This document shows, one piece after another, positions 23,272 to 30,734 of a stretch of 64,000 nt of DNA (within the stretch, counting starts at the first letter, position 1; each line of letters starts with the position of its first letter). The stretch covers positions 62,001 through 126,000 of the forward strand of contig NZ_JADEWO010000009.1 of the NCBI RefSeq assembly GCF_015207605.1, in the 5' to 3' direction. Source of the stretch: Oculatella sp. LEGE 06141 (GTDB lineage Bacteria; Cyanobacteriota; Cyanobacteriia; Elainellales; Elainellaceae). Under the pieces are notes generated by a model that worked only from the letters and a program-made list of their open reading frames with translations, was not told the DNA's origin and made no database searches. Both the position numbers and the translations under genes were made by a program.

Positions 23272-23626
23272 AGCCCGCCGTCATTACTGCCTTCAGATGG
23301 TCTTCCAGGTCGAAATAAAGCCCAAGTAGCTTTGCCTCGTCCTGTGCAATTTGGAAAGCAGCGCCCCATTTCTCGTTTTTGTAAGCTTTGTTGTAGAGAT
23401 CTCGCCGGATGGCGACATGCTCTGCGCGGGCAATCTCACGATCGACCGCAATATCCTGGGTCATCCGCTCTCTGGCACGGGAGATATATTCATCCGTTTG
23501 CCGAGTGGAGAGTCCCCACTCACTAGCGGCATACCGCAGGATGTGTTGTCTGGGTTCGCGCCTGAGCAGCAGAAGATAGACAGCGTGAACTCGCTGCTCC
23601 AGTTCCGCGTCGCTCGATTTATTCAT
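23180..23626 (-). CDS. terS: terminase small subunit
   Basis: 148 residues. N-terminal helix-turn-helix (ELEQRVHAVYLLLLRREPRQHILRYAASEWGLSTRQTDEYISRARERM) and an oligomerising helical part (VDREIARAEHVAIRRDLYNKAYKNEKWGAAFQIAQDEAKLLGLY), typical of TerS. It recognises the packaging site and loads TerL. The start ATG directly follows a CCCCTAGAAC repeat. Confidence 0.85.
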   Translation of the reverse strand: MNKSSDAELEQRVHAVYLLLLRREPRQHILRYAASEWGLSTRQTDEYISRARERMTQDIAVDREIARAEHVAIRRDLYNKAYKNEKWGAAFQIAQDEAKLLGLYFDLEDHLKAVMTAGYDVIDPTIEDEEPIAEAEGEDQASAYSEAA

Positions 23627-23640
23627 GTTCTAGGGGATTG

Positions 23641-23838
23641 TTATGAGGCCGTTTCAGGCGGCGCAAATCCGGTCATTGCGCCCGTAAAAGCGTCGATGAC
23701 TCGTCGAGGAAACTGCTGCTCCATTTGATCCAATAACTCGTCTTCTGACAGGTCGGGCTGGTTGTCTACAAACTCAACCAGCCGCTGAAGCTGTTCAGAT
23801 TCTTGAGGCGATAACTCTTCGTTCATGGTGCGATTCAA
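23641..23838 (-). CDS. small acidic protein before terS
   Basis: 65 residues, strongly acidic N-terminal two thirds (EELSPQESEQLQRLVEFVDNQPDLSEDELLDQMEQQFPRRVIDAF). No family recognised. It is transcribed with the packaging genes, 15 bp before terS. It could be a DNA-mimic-like or terminase-associated factor, but nothing shows this directly. Confidence 0.55.
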   Translation of the reverse strand: MNRTMNEELSPQESEQLQRLVEFVDNQPDLSEDELLDQMEQQFPRRVIDAFTGAMTGFAPPETAS

Positions 23839-23886
23839 ACACTAATCCAGTATTAACAATCCTGCTGGCCTTTGATAAGCGGGAAT

Positions 23887-24477
23887 TTATCGATTGATAG
23901 CACGTTCGCGATCGCGCTGTCGTCGAAGCTGCCGATAATTTCCTTCAGCAACCTGCCCGGCAGGGGTGTTTGTTTCATATTGCCTCAACGTTGCATTGTC
24001 GGGCGTTAGCTTGCCGTTGCGGACGATCGCGTACTGGGTACCTCCTGCCCGCCCTGCAACAGGTCGAGAAAAGCCAGCAGACTCATAAGCCACGGCACGG
24101 GTTGCACCTCGACTGTCTCCAATGACGGCATTGCATTCATATTTAAATCCATCAGGGCGAGTGGAGGCATCGTGAGTTATGATTCGACGGATTTTGAGAG
24201 CGGCTAAATCCGCCTCTCGTCCCTTTAACGCTCCGGCAGTCGAACTGCCATTGACGCTAAATGAAACCGAATGTGAATCTGGATCGAAGAAGTCAGGCAA
24301 GATGTTTAAGCTAACTTTGTTGTCGCCAGACTTAAACTCATAGGTTTGAAAGCCACCTATTTTTTCGGCAGTTACCCCATCTGGTAATTTGGGCTGGCGA
24401 CCGCCCTTAACCTCGCTAGAACTTTTGACGGCAAGCGCAAACTTCCCGCTTTTCCAAGAGCCGCCTTTGCTTGCCAT
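23887..24477 (-). CDS. MASKGGSWK-tagged protein 4, possible injected effector
   Basis: 196 residues beginning MASKGGSWKSGKFAL. The body is a single globular domain (TYEFKSGDNKVSLNILPDFFDPDSHSVSFSVNGSS... ALKIRRIITHDASTRPDGFKYECNAVIGDSRGATRAVAYESAGFSRP... GGTQYAIVRNGK). The stretch RAVAYESAGFS recalls the acetyl-CoA loop region of GNAT enzymes, a weak hint only. The C-terminus is basic. It lies 10 bp after the ART gene. Tag and context suggest a protein packaged in the head. Confidence 0.65.
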   Translation of the reverse strand: MASKGGSWKSGKFALAVKSSSEVKGGRQPKLPDGVTAEKIGGFQTYEFKSGDNKVSLNILPDFFDPDSHSVSFSVNGSSTAGALKGREADLAALKIRRIITHDASTRPDGFKYECNAVIGDSRGATRAVAYESAGFSRPVAGRAGGTQYAIVRNGKLTPDNATLRQYETNTPAGQVAEGNYRQLRRQRDRERAINR

Positions 24478-24486
24478 CAGATTTGC

Positions 24487-25140
24487 CTAAATTTCCATTA
24501 ATTGAACAATGGTCGATCGCCCCTCAGTTCTCTTCCCGGTCACCGTAAACCGAGACCCTGGAGGATAAAGGACTTCTCGCTCCCCTCTGTAGGAGCTAAG
24601 ACGGCTGAGGTCTCTAGCATTCTTGCCAGTTGCATTGATCTCAAACTGCAAGTTACCCGATCGCCGCCGATCAGCCCTGGCAGATGTGCTCATGAATCCC
24701 TTGTCGGTGTAGGTTTCGCCAACCCTAATCGACGAAATCACACTTTGAGAAACCCCTATCCCTCGATAAACAGTTCCTGTATGAGGTGGCAGCTTTTGTA
24801 AAGCCGATGCAGCAAAACGACCATCTAGCTCAAAGTTGCGACGGGCGCGATCGCTGAGATAGCTCAAGTCGCCCCCTCTAAGCAGAGTGTTGATGTTGCT
24901 GTAGCCATAGGTCGTGTAGTAGCGGAGGGCGGCGTACTCTTCCAGGTTGAGGTTGCCTAAATCCTTCGATCGCCCCTCTCTCATGTACCGCTTCAGCATC
25001 CTCTCCCTGGCACCGCCTCCCTCCATGCTCTTGAGATAGGTTTGGCGTAATTCCTCGGTGGAAGCAGTCTGGGTGGGGGCAGCTTGCATTTTCACGGGAG
25101 CAAACGTCCCGCTTTTCCAACTGCCGCCTTTGCTTGCCAT
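24487..25140 (-). CDS. MASKGGSWK-tagged ADP-ribosyltransferase, probable head-packaged effector
   Basis: 217 residues. After the tag MASKGGSWKSGTF comes a linker and a catalytic domain of the R-S-E class: R126 in GTVYRGIGV, S151-T-S in DKGFMSTSARAD, and the ExE pair E187-E189 in SYRGEREVLYPPGSRF. All catalytic residues are intact. Such enzymes transfer ADP-ribose from NAD to proteins; phage T4 packages its Alt enzyme in the head and injects it with DNA. The tag shared with three neighbours suggests the same route here. Confidence 0.85.
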   Translation of the reverse strand: MASKGGSWKSGTFAPVKMQAAPTQTASTEELRQTYLKSMEGGGARERMLKRYMREGRSKDLGNLNLEEYAALRYYTTYGYSNINTLLRGGDLSYLSDRARRNFELDGRFAASALQKLPPHTGTVYRGIGVSQSVISSIRVGETYTDKGFMSTSARADRRRSGNLQFEINATGKNARDLSRLSSYRGEREVLYPPGSRFTVTGKRTEGRSTIVQLMEI

Positions 25141-26358
25141 TTAAACCTCGGCGTAATAGTCACTAAACCCGTCCGGGTTGAACGCCAGATAGGGCAGATT
25201 GTGGTCGTCAACCAGTTGAATCCAGCCCCCGCTGCTGTCACGTTTGGCAGCATATGCAAAGCAGGCAGCTCGTGCCGGAGAAGCTTTGATTCGGGCATCA
25301 CTCCAAACCATTTGCAGCAGATCTCGATAGGTCATCCAGTTCGACCAGTTCTCTGCTTCTCGGCACACCTGGTGAGCTGTCGCCCCAACGTAATGCCCGA
25401 TGCACAATTTGCCTTTGGGGAATTTGGGGCAGAGAAAGTCTGCAAATTCGTTGAAGCTGATCAGGTCTGTGGTCTGAAGTTGGCGATCATGGCACCAATT
25501 CACAAAGTCCTGAAGTACTCCAAATGTTTTGGGATAGAGCTGGTGATACGGCTCGAAGTAGTTGGAGCGGTTGGGTTGTCCTGCGCTGAACACTTCTAAC
25601 CCCACGTCGGTGACCATCTGCCGCAGCTCCAGCCACTGCTGAAACTCATCCGGGTCAGGGTTACGTTTCTGCGCCCGTTTGATGATGCTCTCCCCGATCG
25701 CCTCCCTCCCCCGTTGCGGCATATTGCGGAGTTGTTTGTAGTTGAAGTGGATGGTTTCCGTCCAGACGCCATGCACACCACAATCTTTCAACCGCTTCAG
25801 CAATTTAGGCGCTTGTTCTAGGGGAAGCCATTCTGGAGTCCACGGGTTCAGCCCGACGTTAACGGTGTGGCCTCTGCTGGTGAGCGTTTCGAGTAGGGAG
25901 AGGCGATCGCCAATCGACGGTGCACCTGGCTCAAGTCTGGCTCGAAGGTCATCGTCGAGCATGGCAATTGACACATACCAGCAGCTCGGCGGCAGGAATT
26001 CTAGCGCTTCCTCAATCCCTCGTCCCCCTTTGGTCTGGAGAGCGATCGGGATGCCTAGCTCAGTCATAGTCCGCATGACTGGGATGGACTGCTGGAAGTT
26101 GGAGGTAGCGAACGGATCAACACGGTTGGAGATGAGCACACCGTAGCCTTGTTGCAGTAGTTTTGCTTCTAAGGTCTGGCGGTTGTGATAGTCAGAGAGC
26201 AGCCGCATTGTCGCTTTAATGTCAGCGCGGCGATCGGGCTGGTTAAGGTTGGCGAAGCAATAGTGACAATTGTGACTACACCAATTGAATGAGGCTTCGA
26301 GGGGGAGCGGTGAGATCAAAAGCTCCCCATAGTAAACGCTGATGCTATCTCCAGCCAT
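25141..26358 (-). CDS. radical SAM protein (SplB-like type)
   Basis: 405 residues. The [4Fe-4S] motif is C27-x3-C31-x2-C34 in WCSHNCHYCFANL; then LLQQGYGVLISNRVDPFATSNFQQSIPVMRTMTELGIPIALQTKGGRGIEEAL and later AMLDDDLRARLEPGAPSIGDRLSLLETLTSRGHTVNVGLNPWTPEWLP fit a radical SAM barrel. The substrate is unknown; it could modify DNA, RNA or a protein. It is directly adjacent (0 bp) to the ART gene and 49 bp after tagged protein 2, in the operon that ends with terminase. Confidence 0.85.
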   Translation of the reverse strand: MAGDSISVYYGELLISPLPLEASFNWCSHNCHYCFANLNQPDRRADIKATMRLLSDYHNRQTLEAKLLQQGYGVLISNRVDPFATSNFQQSIPVMRTMTELGIPIALQTKGGRGIEEALEFLPPSCWYVSIAMLDDDLRARLEPGAPSIGDRLSLLETLTSRGHTVNVGLNPWTPEWLPLEQAPKLLKRLKDCGVHGVWTETIHFNYKQLRNMPQRGREAIGESIIKRAQKRNPDPDEFQQWLELRQMVTDVGLEVFSAGQPNRSNYFEPYHQLYPKTFGVLQDFVNWCHDRQLQTTDLISFNEFADFLCPKFPKGKLCIGHYVGATAHQVCREAENWSNWMTYRDLLQMVWSDARIKASPARAACFAYAAKRDSSGGWIQLVDDHNLPYLAFNPDGFSDYYAEV

Positions 26359-26407
26359 TGTTTTCCTTTGCTAAAACTTTTATACAGGCTTGGCTTCGCG
26401 CCTCCCG

Positions 26408-27007
26408 TTAGCCCTGTTCCGCTGCCCGACGAGCAGCTTTGGCAGCTCTGCGTTCAGCTTCCTGTCGCTGCTGCAAGGCATCGTTTCTTTGCCGTGCATC
26501 TCGCTCCATCCTTGTGAAGGATGGGTTCCTGCCCGATCGCCCAACCAGTTCAGATCGGAACGTCTGAACAACTCTTTCGTTGTTTCTTTCAGCGGTAGAC
26601 ATTCGGTTGTACAGGGATTCTGCGATCGCCTGCGCCCCAGCGCTGACACGAACCCCCAAACCCGCATCTGAGGAGGCGATCGCCTGAATACTTTGATTAC
26701 TGATGACTGCGATGACGACATCCGCCTTGCCTTCAGCAGACAGTCGGTCAAAAGTGTCTGGATTTTTTAGATATTGCAATCCTTGCTCCAGTCGAGTGGT
26801 TGGGCCGCCCAATTCCTGCACTTCTCCCGATCGCTGATCGAATGGAGTGCTTTGTAGCGCCTTCACCTCTGCAATAGTCTGCTCAGCAAATGAGGAAACT
26901 TGGCTGTCAGTTGGAGGGCGATCGCCATTTAAGGCTTCAGCCCCACCACTTTTTGAGGTGGCCGCAGCAAATTTCCCGCTCTTCCAAGAGCCGCCCTTAC
27001 TCGCCAT
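26408..27007 (-). CDS. MASKGGSWK-tagged protein 2, possible head cargo
   Basis: 199 residues beginning MASKGGSWKSGKFAAATSKSG. The rest is helical (SSFAEQTIAEVKALQSTPFDQRSGEVQELGGPTTRLEQGLQYLKNPDTFDRLSAEGKADVVIAVISNQSIQAIASSDAGLGVRVSAGAQAIAESLYNR) with a basic, coiled C-terminus (RQEAERRAAKAARRAAEQG). No family recognised. It overlaps the ParB-like gene by 11 bp. Confidence 0.65.
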   Translation of the reverse strand: MASKGGSWKSGKFAAATSKSGGAEALNGDRPPTDSQVSSFAEQTIAEVKALQSTPFDQRSGEVQELGGPTTRLEQGLQYLKNPDTFDRLSAEGKADVVIAVISNQSIQAIASSDAGLGVRVSAGAQAIAESLYNRMSTAERNNERVVQTFRSELVGRSGRNPSFTRMERDARQRNDALQQRQEAERRAAKAARRAAEQG

Positions 27008-27683
27008 TCAGCCGTACCCCTAGTTCCATTATTTTGAGGAGCGTTTTTGTGTCGTCCTTTGTCTCCAACACGACCTTGAAACCTTCCCACATCTTCTTTT
27101 GAGCGGAGGACAGCACGATCGCCAACGGATATTTCTCCTGCGGCGATTTGGAGACAGCGGTATCATCCTCCCCTTCCTGTTCTCCTTCCCCTAGAACAGA
27201 GCGATCGCTATCACTGTCATCTCCATCGCCAATCACCTGGGATGACTGGAATTCAACCCCCTCGTCTTCAAGGAACTTGTCAATTTCTGCGGGATCGAAG
27301 CCTGTCAGCCCTAAATCAAAATCCAGGCTATCTAGATCTTCGAGTTCGATAGAGAGAGCTTCATAGTCATAGCCTGACTCGGCAGACCGATTGTCTGCTA
27401 ACCGTGCCGCCTTCTTCTGAGCTTCTGATAGGTCAGCTCGGACGATGACGGGTACGCGGTCTAGACCCAGTCTAAGAGAGGCTTCTCGTCGTCCATGCCC
27501 CTTCAGGATGATGCCCTGCTCATCCACTACGATGGGTTGGTCGAAACCGAATTCTGCGATCGCTCCTGCAATCTTGTCGATCTGGCTGGTGGGATGCTTT
27601 TTGACATTGTTAGCGTAGGGAGTGAGGCTGTCAGGGTGACGCCACTCGATTTCAGCAGAAAAGACGGTTTTAGATTTGGACAT
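26997..27683 (-). CDS. ParB/Srx-like nuclease-domain protein
   Basis: 228 residues from ATG at 27683 (a GTG at 27704 is inside the promoter-like motif). ParB N-terminal fold: WRHPDSLTPYANNVKKHPTSQIDKIAGAIAEFGFDQPIVVDEQGIILKGHGRREASLRLGLDRVPVIV, then SEAQKKAARLADNRSAESGYDYEALSIEL. Phage proteins of this type often pair with DNA methylases and may bind CTP and DNA. Here it heads the cargo-terminase operon. An acidic C-terminal stretch (GDGDDSDSDRSVLGEGEQEGEDD) contains a CCCCTAGAAC copy. Confidence 0.85.
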   Translation of the reverse strand: MSKSKTVFSAEIEWRHPDSLTPYANNVKKHPTSQIDKIAGAIAEFGFDQPIVVDEQGIILKGHGRREASLRLGLDRVPVIVRADLSEAQKKAARLADNRSAESGYDYEALSIELEDLDSLDFDLGLTGFDPAEIDKFLEDEGVEFQSSQVIGDGDDSDSDRSVLGEGEQEGEDDTAVSKSPQEKYPLAIVLSSAQKKMWEGFKVVLETKDDTKTLLKIMELGVRLNGE

Positions 27684-27698
27684 AGGGGACAAAAACGC

Positions 27699-27721
27699 TC
27701 TCACCTATGGGATTTGTCCAG
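27699..27721 (-). promoter_or_regulatory. late-promoter-like motif, copy 5 (cargo-terminase operon)
   Basis: On the minus strand CTGGACAAATCCCATAG followed by GTGAGA, 16 bp before the ParB-like ATG. It is the closest match to the consensus and would drive ParB-tagged proteins-radical SAM-ART-TerS-TerL. Confidence 0.65.
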
Positions 27722-27725
27722 AACC

Positions 27726-28697
27726 TCAAACATCCATCAGATCTGCTAGCATCTCCGTCACCTTGCCCTGGGCATTGACGCGATTGTCGTCGTAACGCAT
27801 GAGAACCTCAGGCTTGCGGTGACGGCTCAGCTTCATGGTTTCCCGAATATTGCCATTGCTGGCATCCAACGCCGCCGTAATCCCGCTGTGGCGGCAGCGG
27901 TGGGGTGAGAACCGCTTTTTGATACCCGCCTTCTCTGCCAACTGAAACCGAACTAAGTGATAGAGTCCGTCTCCAGTCAAGCGTTGACCAAAGTGGGCGC
28001 GATCGACTGCAATAAATAGCGGTGACTTGGGCGCGCGATCGCCCCTTGCTTCCAGCCACACCTGGAGGGCTTCAACTGCGGCACTGCTCAGGCTAACCGA
28101 TTCTTTCTGGGTGCCCCTCCCCTTCCCCAGGATGGCTAGAGTTTTGGCTTCAGGATTAAAGTCTGCAACGTTGGCAGAACAAATCTCATTACGCCGCAGC
28201 ACATTATCCCAGAGCAGCCGTAGGAGGGCGTAGTCACGCTTACCCTTAAGCGTTGAGCGATCGACGACTTGAAACAGCAGCTTGAATTCCTCTGGAGTAA
28301 TGCCCGTGGTATCCCGATAGGTCTCGGTTTTCTCCAGTTCAATTTCTTCTAAGCTCCAAACACATTTGCCTACTTTCTGTGCAAAGGCAACGAGTGACTT
28401 AATTGCAGACAGCCGTACATTGACGGTGGATTCGCTCAGCTCTCGTTTAATCAGTTGAGCTTTATAGTGCAACACCAGTTTGATGGCAGTGGCACGCTCC
28501 AACTGAAGGAAATGCGCGACAAGTGCCGGGTCAGGCTCTTTGCCACTGATGACTTCAAAGAAATCCTTTAATCCCCTGGCATAAGTGCGACGGGTGCTCT
28601 CGCTCCGCTTGTCTGCCAGTAATTCTTGGATGAGATCTCGCTCCTCTACCAAATCGAGAAAGAAGGGAGACGAGGAAGAAGGGGCGATCGCACTCAT
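27726..28697 (-). CDS. second tyrosine recombinase (Xer/phage integrase family)
   Basis: 323 residues. SAM-like N-terminal domain (RRTYARGLKDFFEVISG...) and catalytic domain with R168 (VLRRNEIC), H266-x-x-R269 (SPHRCRHSG), H293 and Y302 (SRHRKPEVLMRYDD). All key residues are present. It is the second recombinase of the prophage and lies internally, so it may resolve dimers, invert or excise a segment, or be a remnant of another element. A bidirectional terminator lies upstream at 28785. Confidence 0.9.
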   Translation of the reverse strand: MSAIAPSSSSPFFLDLVEERDLIQELLADKRSESTRRTYARGLKDFFEVISGKEPDPALVAHFLQLERATAIKLVLHYKAQLIKRELSESTVNVRLSAIKSLVAFAQKVGKCVWSLEEIELEKTETYRDTTGITPEEFKLLFQVVDRSTLKGKRDYALLRLLWDNVLRRNEICSANVADFNPEAKTLAILGKGRGTQKESVSLSSAAVEALQVWLEARGDRAPKSPLFIAVDRAHFGQRLTGDGLYHLVRFQLAEKAGIKKRFSPHRCRHSGITAALDASNGNIRETMKLSRHRKPEVLMRYDDNRVNAQGKVTEMLADLMDV

Positions 28698-28784
28698 GGG
28701 GAAGCTAATGATAATGGGCGTTTTCGTTAGTTAGAAATGCTTGATATATATGCGTTTCAGCGATCGCCGTGTAATGGCAATAAA

Positions 28785-28807
28785 AAACCCCGCCAATGAC
28801 GGGGTTT
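28785..28807. terminator. bidirectional terminator
   Basis: Stem AAACCCCG / CGGGGTTT with a 7-nt loop, preceded by an A-run, between the 28839 gene and the second recombinase. It separates their transcripts. Confidence 0.8.
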
Positions 28808-28838
28808 GTGTGAGTTGAGAAGGGGAGAAATTACGAAA

Positions 28839-29681
28839 TCATGCAGGTTGCAAGGATTTGTGCATTTTTTGAGCTTCAGTCAGCAATCCGTTGTAAACCT
28901 TGGCCTCCTCTTTCTTGTATTTGAGGGCGATCGCCTGTGCCACCTTAGTCAGCCAAGCTTGAGCCTGGTCGCTTTGAGCTGCAATTTCATCAAGGTACTC
29001 TGAACGATCTTTCTCCGGAATCAGGCGCTCCAGGCAAATGCGGTAACGATTGATCACCTGAAACTCAAAGTTCTTAGGCAGCTTCATTTTGCTGGACTTT
29101 CTCGCCTTTGGCTTTGATGCTTCCGTATCAGATTCAGGTTCGGAGACAGGTGGTTCTGCAACTGCCGTTGTCGCGCCGTTTTGAACTTGAGGCTGTGTGT
29201 TTATGAATGTCGTAATTCGAGCGCCAACCCGCTCACGAACCCGCTGCTCAAGCGAACCGTCTTTCATCCGCTGGGATAGGGCTTGATCAATTGCTTCGTT
29301 CACCGCCTTATCTACTTCCTGGTCAATTACCTGATCTACGGTCTGGTCAATCGTTGCAGTTGCCATTGCTGGTGACTCCAGTTCATCTTCATCAAACGAT
29401 GACTCTGATTCTAGACCACCCTCAAGGGTAGAGCCTTGCCAATGAACCGCTTTCGCAAAGCAAATTAGCAATCGATCGCCTCCCAGCACCAAAAATGCCA
29501 TGCGGCGAATGTGCTCCAGTCTTACCATTAACTCGTTCACCTGTTCTAGATCGAAGCAGTGAATTTGGATTTGGTTGTCCGCATCCCGGTACAGACCGAC
29601 TTTGCCCACTTGCAGAATGTCATCAGCAAACCGGCTGAAGCGCGATCGCTCCAACTTACTAAAATCTTCGTTGGTCAACAT
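28839..29681 (-). CDS. hypothetical protein with acidic and charged helical regions
   Basis: 280 residues, no family. Residues 1-75 look folded (RFADDILQVGKVGLYRDADNQIQIHCFDLEQVNELMVRLEHIRRMAFLVLGGDRLLICFAK). The middle has a short repeated pattern (IDQTVDQVIDQEVDKAVNEAIDQAL), then a linker and a C-terminal helical domain (FEFQVINRYRICLERLIPEKDRSEYLDEIAAQ...). It follows a promoter-like motif and ends at a terminator, so it is a monocistronic late-type unit. Confidence 0.6.
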   Translation of the reverse strand: MLTNEDFSKLERSRFSRFADDILQVGKVGLYRDADNQIQIHCFDLEQVNELMVRLEHIRRMAFLVLGGDRLLICFAKAVHWQGSTLEGGLESESSFDEDELESPAMATATIDQTVDQVIDQEVDKAVNEAIDQALSQRMKDGSLEQRVRERVGARITTFINTQPQVQNGATTAVAEPPVSEPESDTEASKPKARKSSKMKLPKNFEFQVINRYRICLERLIPEKDRSEYLDEIAAQSDQAQAWLTKVAQAIALKYKKEEAKVYNGLLTEAQKMHKSLQPA

Positions 29682-29693
29682 GGCGGCAGTAAT

Positions 29694-29716
29694 TCTCTAT
29701 CTATGGGGCGCGTCCA
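29694..29716 (-). promoter_or_regulatory. late-promoter-like motif, copy 6 (gene 28839-29681)
   Basis: On the minus strand TTGGACGCGCCCCATAG followed by ATAGAG, 13 bp upstream of the ATG at 29681. Spacing of the two conserved halves is the same as in the other strong copies. Confidence 0.55.
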
Positions 29717-29717
29717 A

Positions 29718-30146
29718 TTAGAGTAGGGTTCTGACAATTTCAGCCAACCGCAACAAGGCTTCGTAGTACGTCTCTTGCAAGTAACGCTCAAAGCTATCAG
29801 TCAGGGTTGAATGGGCAAAGTAATGTGCCATCAGTTGACCCAGCTCCGGGCAGTCTGGCTCGAAGTGTTGGGCGATCGCGCTGCTGTAGGGTTCTGGCAG
29901 CCGATAGAGTGCCTTCCGCATCGTGTCGCTGTCGAGTTGGCTCTCTAATGGGCGACCAGGAATGAGTTGTTCTAGGGGAAGGTACAGACGGGAGAGATCG
30001 TAGACCTCGTCGAGTGTTCCTGCCCAAAATTTAGCTAGGCAATCTTCCAGTTCAGCCAGGTCAGCGTAGCTTGTGACCGTATCAATCTCGTCGATCGCAT
30101 CTGAAACCGAGACGAAGGCATCTTCCAGGGTGAGGGTTTCAAGCAT
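29718..30146 (-). CDS. hypothetical helical protein
   Basis: 142 residues from ATG at 30146, which has GGAGGCGGAC just upstream; the frame itself opens at 30200. The sequence (FVSVSDAIDEIDTVTSYADLAELEDCLAKFWAGTLDEVYDLSRLYLPLEQLIPGRPLESQ... YALLRLAEIVRTLL) is helical and acidic, with no known family. It overlaps the 3' end of the HTH gene by 8 bp, so both are coupled. Confidence 0.6.
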   Translation of the reverse strand: MLETLTLEDAFVSVSDAIDEIDTVTSYADLAELEDCLAKFWAGTLDEVYDLSRLYLPLEQLIPGRPLESQLDSDTMRKALYRLPEPYSSAIAQHFEPDCPELGQLMAHYFAHSTLTDSFERYLQETYYEALLRLAEIVRTLL

Positions 30147-30531
30147 GTCCGCCTCCATCAATACTGAAGAGGTTGGCGCGGAAATCGGAACGGGAACCAC
30201 ATTCTTGGCGAGCCAGTTCTTTCTCTGCTTTGGCAGTCAGCAGACGGGTGTCGTGTGCTTCGTCAATTTCGATGATCCGCTGCATATTCGCCGCCATCCA
30301 TCGCCGAACTTCAGCCTTCTGTCGAGACGACATCTGCCCATCTTTGAGATGCTCTTCGACAATTCGCAATGCTCCCTGGCGGGTAGAGCGGCTTTTACTT
30401 TTAGTGCCAAGCCGTTTTTTTAGGTTGTAGTGAATCGTGGAGCGGGGAGTTTGAAGATGCTTTTCCAGCGCTCTGACAGTCCAACCCCGAAGAAATAATA
30501 GGCAGGCGCGATCGGCTATGGCGGCATTCAT
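30139..30531 (-). CDS. helix-turn-helix protein, terminase-small/regulator-like
   Basis: 130 residues from ATG at 30531. Residues 1-45 form an HTH (MNAAIADRACLLFLRGWTVRALEKHLQTPRSTIHYNLKKRLG), followed by a helical region (ALRIVEEHLKDGQMSSRQKAEVRRWMAANMQRIIEIDEAHDTRLLTAKAEKELAR). It is plausibly a transcription factor acting on the late genes or a helper of packaging. The longer frame to 30615 has no ribosome site. Confidence 0.6.
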   Translation of the reverse strand: MNAAIADRACLLFLRGWTVRALEKHLQTPRSTIHYNLKKRLGTKSKSRSTRQGALRIVEEHLKDGQMSSRQKAEVRRWMAANMQRIIEIDEAHDTRLLTAKAEKELARQECGSRSDFRANLFSIDGGGHA

Positions 30532-30734
30532 GATGAATCTGTGGCGAGTTGGGTGGGGGCCGTCATTTCTCGCTACAGACCGAAGAGAAGGCGATCGCCG
30601 TCTGAGCAGAACCAATGAAAGGCGTATTTACAATCTGCCCTGTCCTAAATTTAGTAGTACTAGTGATTCAACGGAAACTCTTCATATTGAGTTGCAAAAG
30701 ATACTGTGTAGTTCCCGTAAAGTGGTGCTTCTGA

